Source: Rosettibacter sp964572725
GTDB lineage: Bacteria; Bacteroidota; Ignavibacteria; Ignavibacteriales; Melioribacteraceae
Assembly (NCBI GenBank): GCA_964572725.1
Contig: CAZNFW010000005.1
Location: 1 to 64,000 of the forward strand
Direction of reading: 5' to 3'
Length of the DNA stretch: 64,000 bases
Position 1 is the stretch's first letter; each line of letters opens with the position of its first letter. Of this stretch, positions 62,571 to 64,000 are shown piece by piece. A program made the position numbers and the translations under genes. The notes beneath the pieces are model-generated. The model searched no databases, was not told where the DNA came from, and saw only the letters and a program-made list of their open reading frames with translations.

Positions 62571-64000
62571 ATGATTAACACAAAAAATAAAATTATATGT
62601 ATATTCTTAACATTAATTTATCTTTTATTTCCCCAGAACGACTTTTCGCAGACAAAGAGCAGAATAATTGGCATTGTAAGAGATGCACAAACTAATGAGC
62701 CGCTATTTGGTGCAAATGTAGTTGTTAAAGGTACATATCTAGGAGCAGCAACTGATGAAAATGGTAAATTTTTTATAGTGAATGTTCCTGTTGGTACTTA
62801 TGATATTCAAGTGTCGATGATTGGATACACATCCCAGATTTTAACCGGCGTAATTGTCTCAGCAGATAGAGTCACAAATCTTGAAATATCACTTCAGCCT
62901 ACAGTAATTCAAGGGCAGGAGGTTGTTGTTACAGCAAAAAGAGATGAGCTTCATAAAGAAGTATCAAACACACAAATGGTTGTTTCTTCTGGGCAACTGC
63001 AAGATGCATCAGGCGTTAGAGAAATTAATGCATTCCTCTCAAAATTACCTGGTGTTTCGACTGAGAATGGATTTCTTACTATTCGTGGTGGAAGCGCAGA
63101 TCAAACCGGTTCCTTGGTAAATGGATTATCATATGTAAATGCTGCAGTAGGAAATGCAGAAACTTCAATTCCTCTTAGTGCAATTGATCAGGTATCTCTT
63201 TTATCTGGTGGTTATAATGCTGAGTATGGAAATTTCAGATCTGGTTTAATTAACATTACAACTAAAAGCGGTTCTAAAGATGGTTATCATGGAACATTTT
63301 CATTTTCAAGGGATAATTCTCACATGAGAAGATTTGGTGAATCATTTTATGACCCGCATAATAATGCTTTACGTTCCTATTTGGATGCATCCGTTGCATT
63401 TATTGGAACTGATGCTGCTTGGGCAAATAATCCTTACATGAAAGAACAAAATCCAAAATTTACTGGCTGGATTAATCAAGCTTCAATTTATAATAAAGGA
63501 AAAGCACCCGAAAAACAAGTTACTCCTTTTGATTTATATTTATTTGCTGCATGGATGCATATGTCTGAACCTGATTATGAAGGACTTGCTAATTTATCCC
63601 CAGAATTAAAACAACAAATTGGTTATTACGAACTTTCTGACGAACAAAAGAAATTATTCAAAAATCATAGAATAAAAGAAGAAGGTTCTGATTGGAATTT
63701 TGACGGCGGTTTTGGTGGTCCTATTCCACTAATAGGAAAATTTTTAGGTGATGCTACATTTTATATTTCTAATAATTCGAGTGAAAAACATTATGTTATG
63801 CCGCTTACATTAAGAAGTCAAAAATCATATACAACATTTGCTACAATTAAATCTCAGCCTGTTCAAAGTTTAAGTGTTACTTATAATGCATTATGGAAAA
63901 GACAGATTGGATTAAGTCCAATTCGTCCGCCATGGGGTGATGCACCAAATGCCGGCAATGCAGGTGGTTTTATGCCTCTCGATAATATTCGTTATGTTTA
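62571..64000 (+). CDS. TonB-dependent receptor, N-terminal part (3' end outside window)
   Basis: 476 residues are visible with no stop before the window end. A signal peptide (about 1-26) is followed by a carboxypeptidase-regulatory-like domain (about 29-115; IIGIVRDAQTNEPLFGANV, GKFFIVNVPVGTYDIQV) and the start of the plug domain (about 118-235; LPGVSTENGFLTIRGGSADQ, SIPLSAIDQVSLLSGGYNAEYG). This is the layout of outer-membrane receptors that import oligosaccharides with TonB in FCB bacteria. Next to a pectate lyase and GH43 it probably takes up pectin fragments. GGGGAG lies eight bases before the ATG. It is not followed within view by a SusD-like partner. Confidence 0.9.
   Translation, partial: MINTKNKIICIFLTLIYLLFPQNDFSQTKSRIIGIVRDAQTNEPLFGANVVVKGTYLGAATDENGKFFIVNVPVGTYDIQVSMIGYTSQILTGVIVSADRVTNLEISLQPTVIQGQEVVVTAKRDELHKEVSNTQMVVSSGQLQDASGVREINAFLSKLPGVSTENGFLTIRGGSADQTGSLVNGLSYVNAAVGNAETSIPLSAIDQVSLLSGGYNAEYGNFRSGLINITTKSGSKDGYHGTFSFSRDNSHMRRFGESFYDPHNNALRSYLDASVAFIGTDAAWANNPYMKEQNPKFTGWINQASIYNKGKAPEKQVTPFDLYLFAAWMHMSEPDYEGLANLSPELKQQIGYYELSDEQKKLFKNHRIKEEGSDWNFDGGFGGPIPLIGKFLGDATFYISNNSSEKHYVMPLTLRSQKSYTTFATIKSQPVQSLSVTYNALWKRQIGLSPIRPPWGDAPNAGNAGGFMPLDNIRYV

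Overview
The window is AT-rich (roughly one third G+C by eye), gene-dense bacterial chromosome. It looks like a member of the FCB group, most probably Ignavibacteria. The clues are a secreted pectate lyase ending in a type IX secretion sorting domain of the NYPNPFNP type, a TonB-dependent receptor with a carboxypeptidase-like N-terminal domain, an atpDC pair detached from the other ATP synthase genes, a ferredoxin-dependent 2-oxoacid oxidoreductase, and promoter-like sites of the form TTG-N19/20-TAnnTTTG. One 100-base run of N (50153-50252) shows that the window comes from a scaffolded assembly.

Layout. 1-5.3 kb: 3' end of lipA, korDABC, atpDC. 5.3-15 kb: a chemoreceptor with a substrate-binding-protein-like domain, glnS and gltX converging on an inverted repeat, and a floA - unknown - UvrD-like helicase operon. 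15.2-23 kb: a long plus-strand run clpC-phhB-pyrE-M64 peptidase-PP2C phosphatase, ending in a PduS-like flavo-iron-sulfur protein and a PduT-like microcompartment shell protein. 23-31.4 kb: cupin, SDR, an ABC exporter pair, a 1293-residue protein with TPR-like repeats and three CbbX-type AAA domains, and a GIN-domain lipoprotein. 31.4-44 kb: purE, a degenerate hybrid kinase with three receivers, a DPP-IV-like peptidase, tRNA-Leu-tig-clpP, a protein with two TonB domains, a thioredoxin-like protein, a DUF6600-like protein, rpmB, ferritin, mtgA. 44-45 kb: a tRNA-Ser cluster holding a tiny GIY-YIG element with a duplicated tRNA 3' end.

45.2-64 kb is a pectin/hexuronate catabolic region. Extracellular degradation is represented by a pectate lyase, a GH43 enzyme and a TonB-dependent receptor cut by the window end. 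Uptake is by an ExuT-like permease. Galacturonate and glucuronate pass through UxaC, the epimerase UxaE and an SDR-type fructuronate reductase. Unsaturated uronates pass through KduI and KduD. A PfkB kinase and the KDPG aldolase KdgA complete the Entner-Doudoroff branch. The same run contains a LarA-superfamily (nickel-pincer) enzyme, 6-phosphogluconate dehydrogenase and transketolase, while no mannonate dehydratase (UxuA) is seen. This suggests a second exit: fructuronate to mannonate, C2 epimerisation to gluconate, phosphorylation, and oxidative decarboxylation into the pentose phosphate pathway.

The most interesting items are this possible mannonate-to-gluconate shunt, the GIY-YIG/tRNA-Ser mini-element with a double palindrome placed exactly in a T-loop, the orphan PduS/PduT pair, the triple-AAA protein, the chemoreceptor whose binding-protein lobes appear in reversed order, and a consistent promoter pattern.
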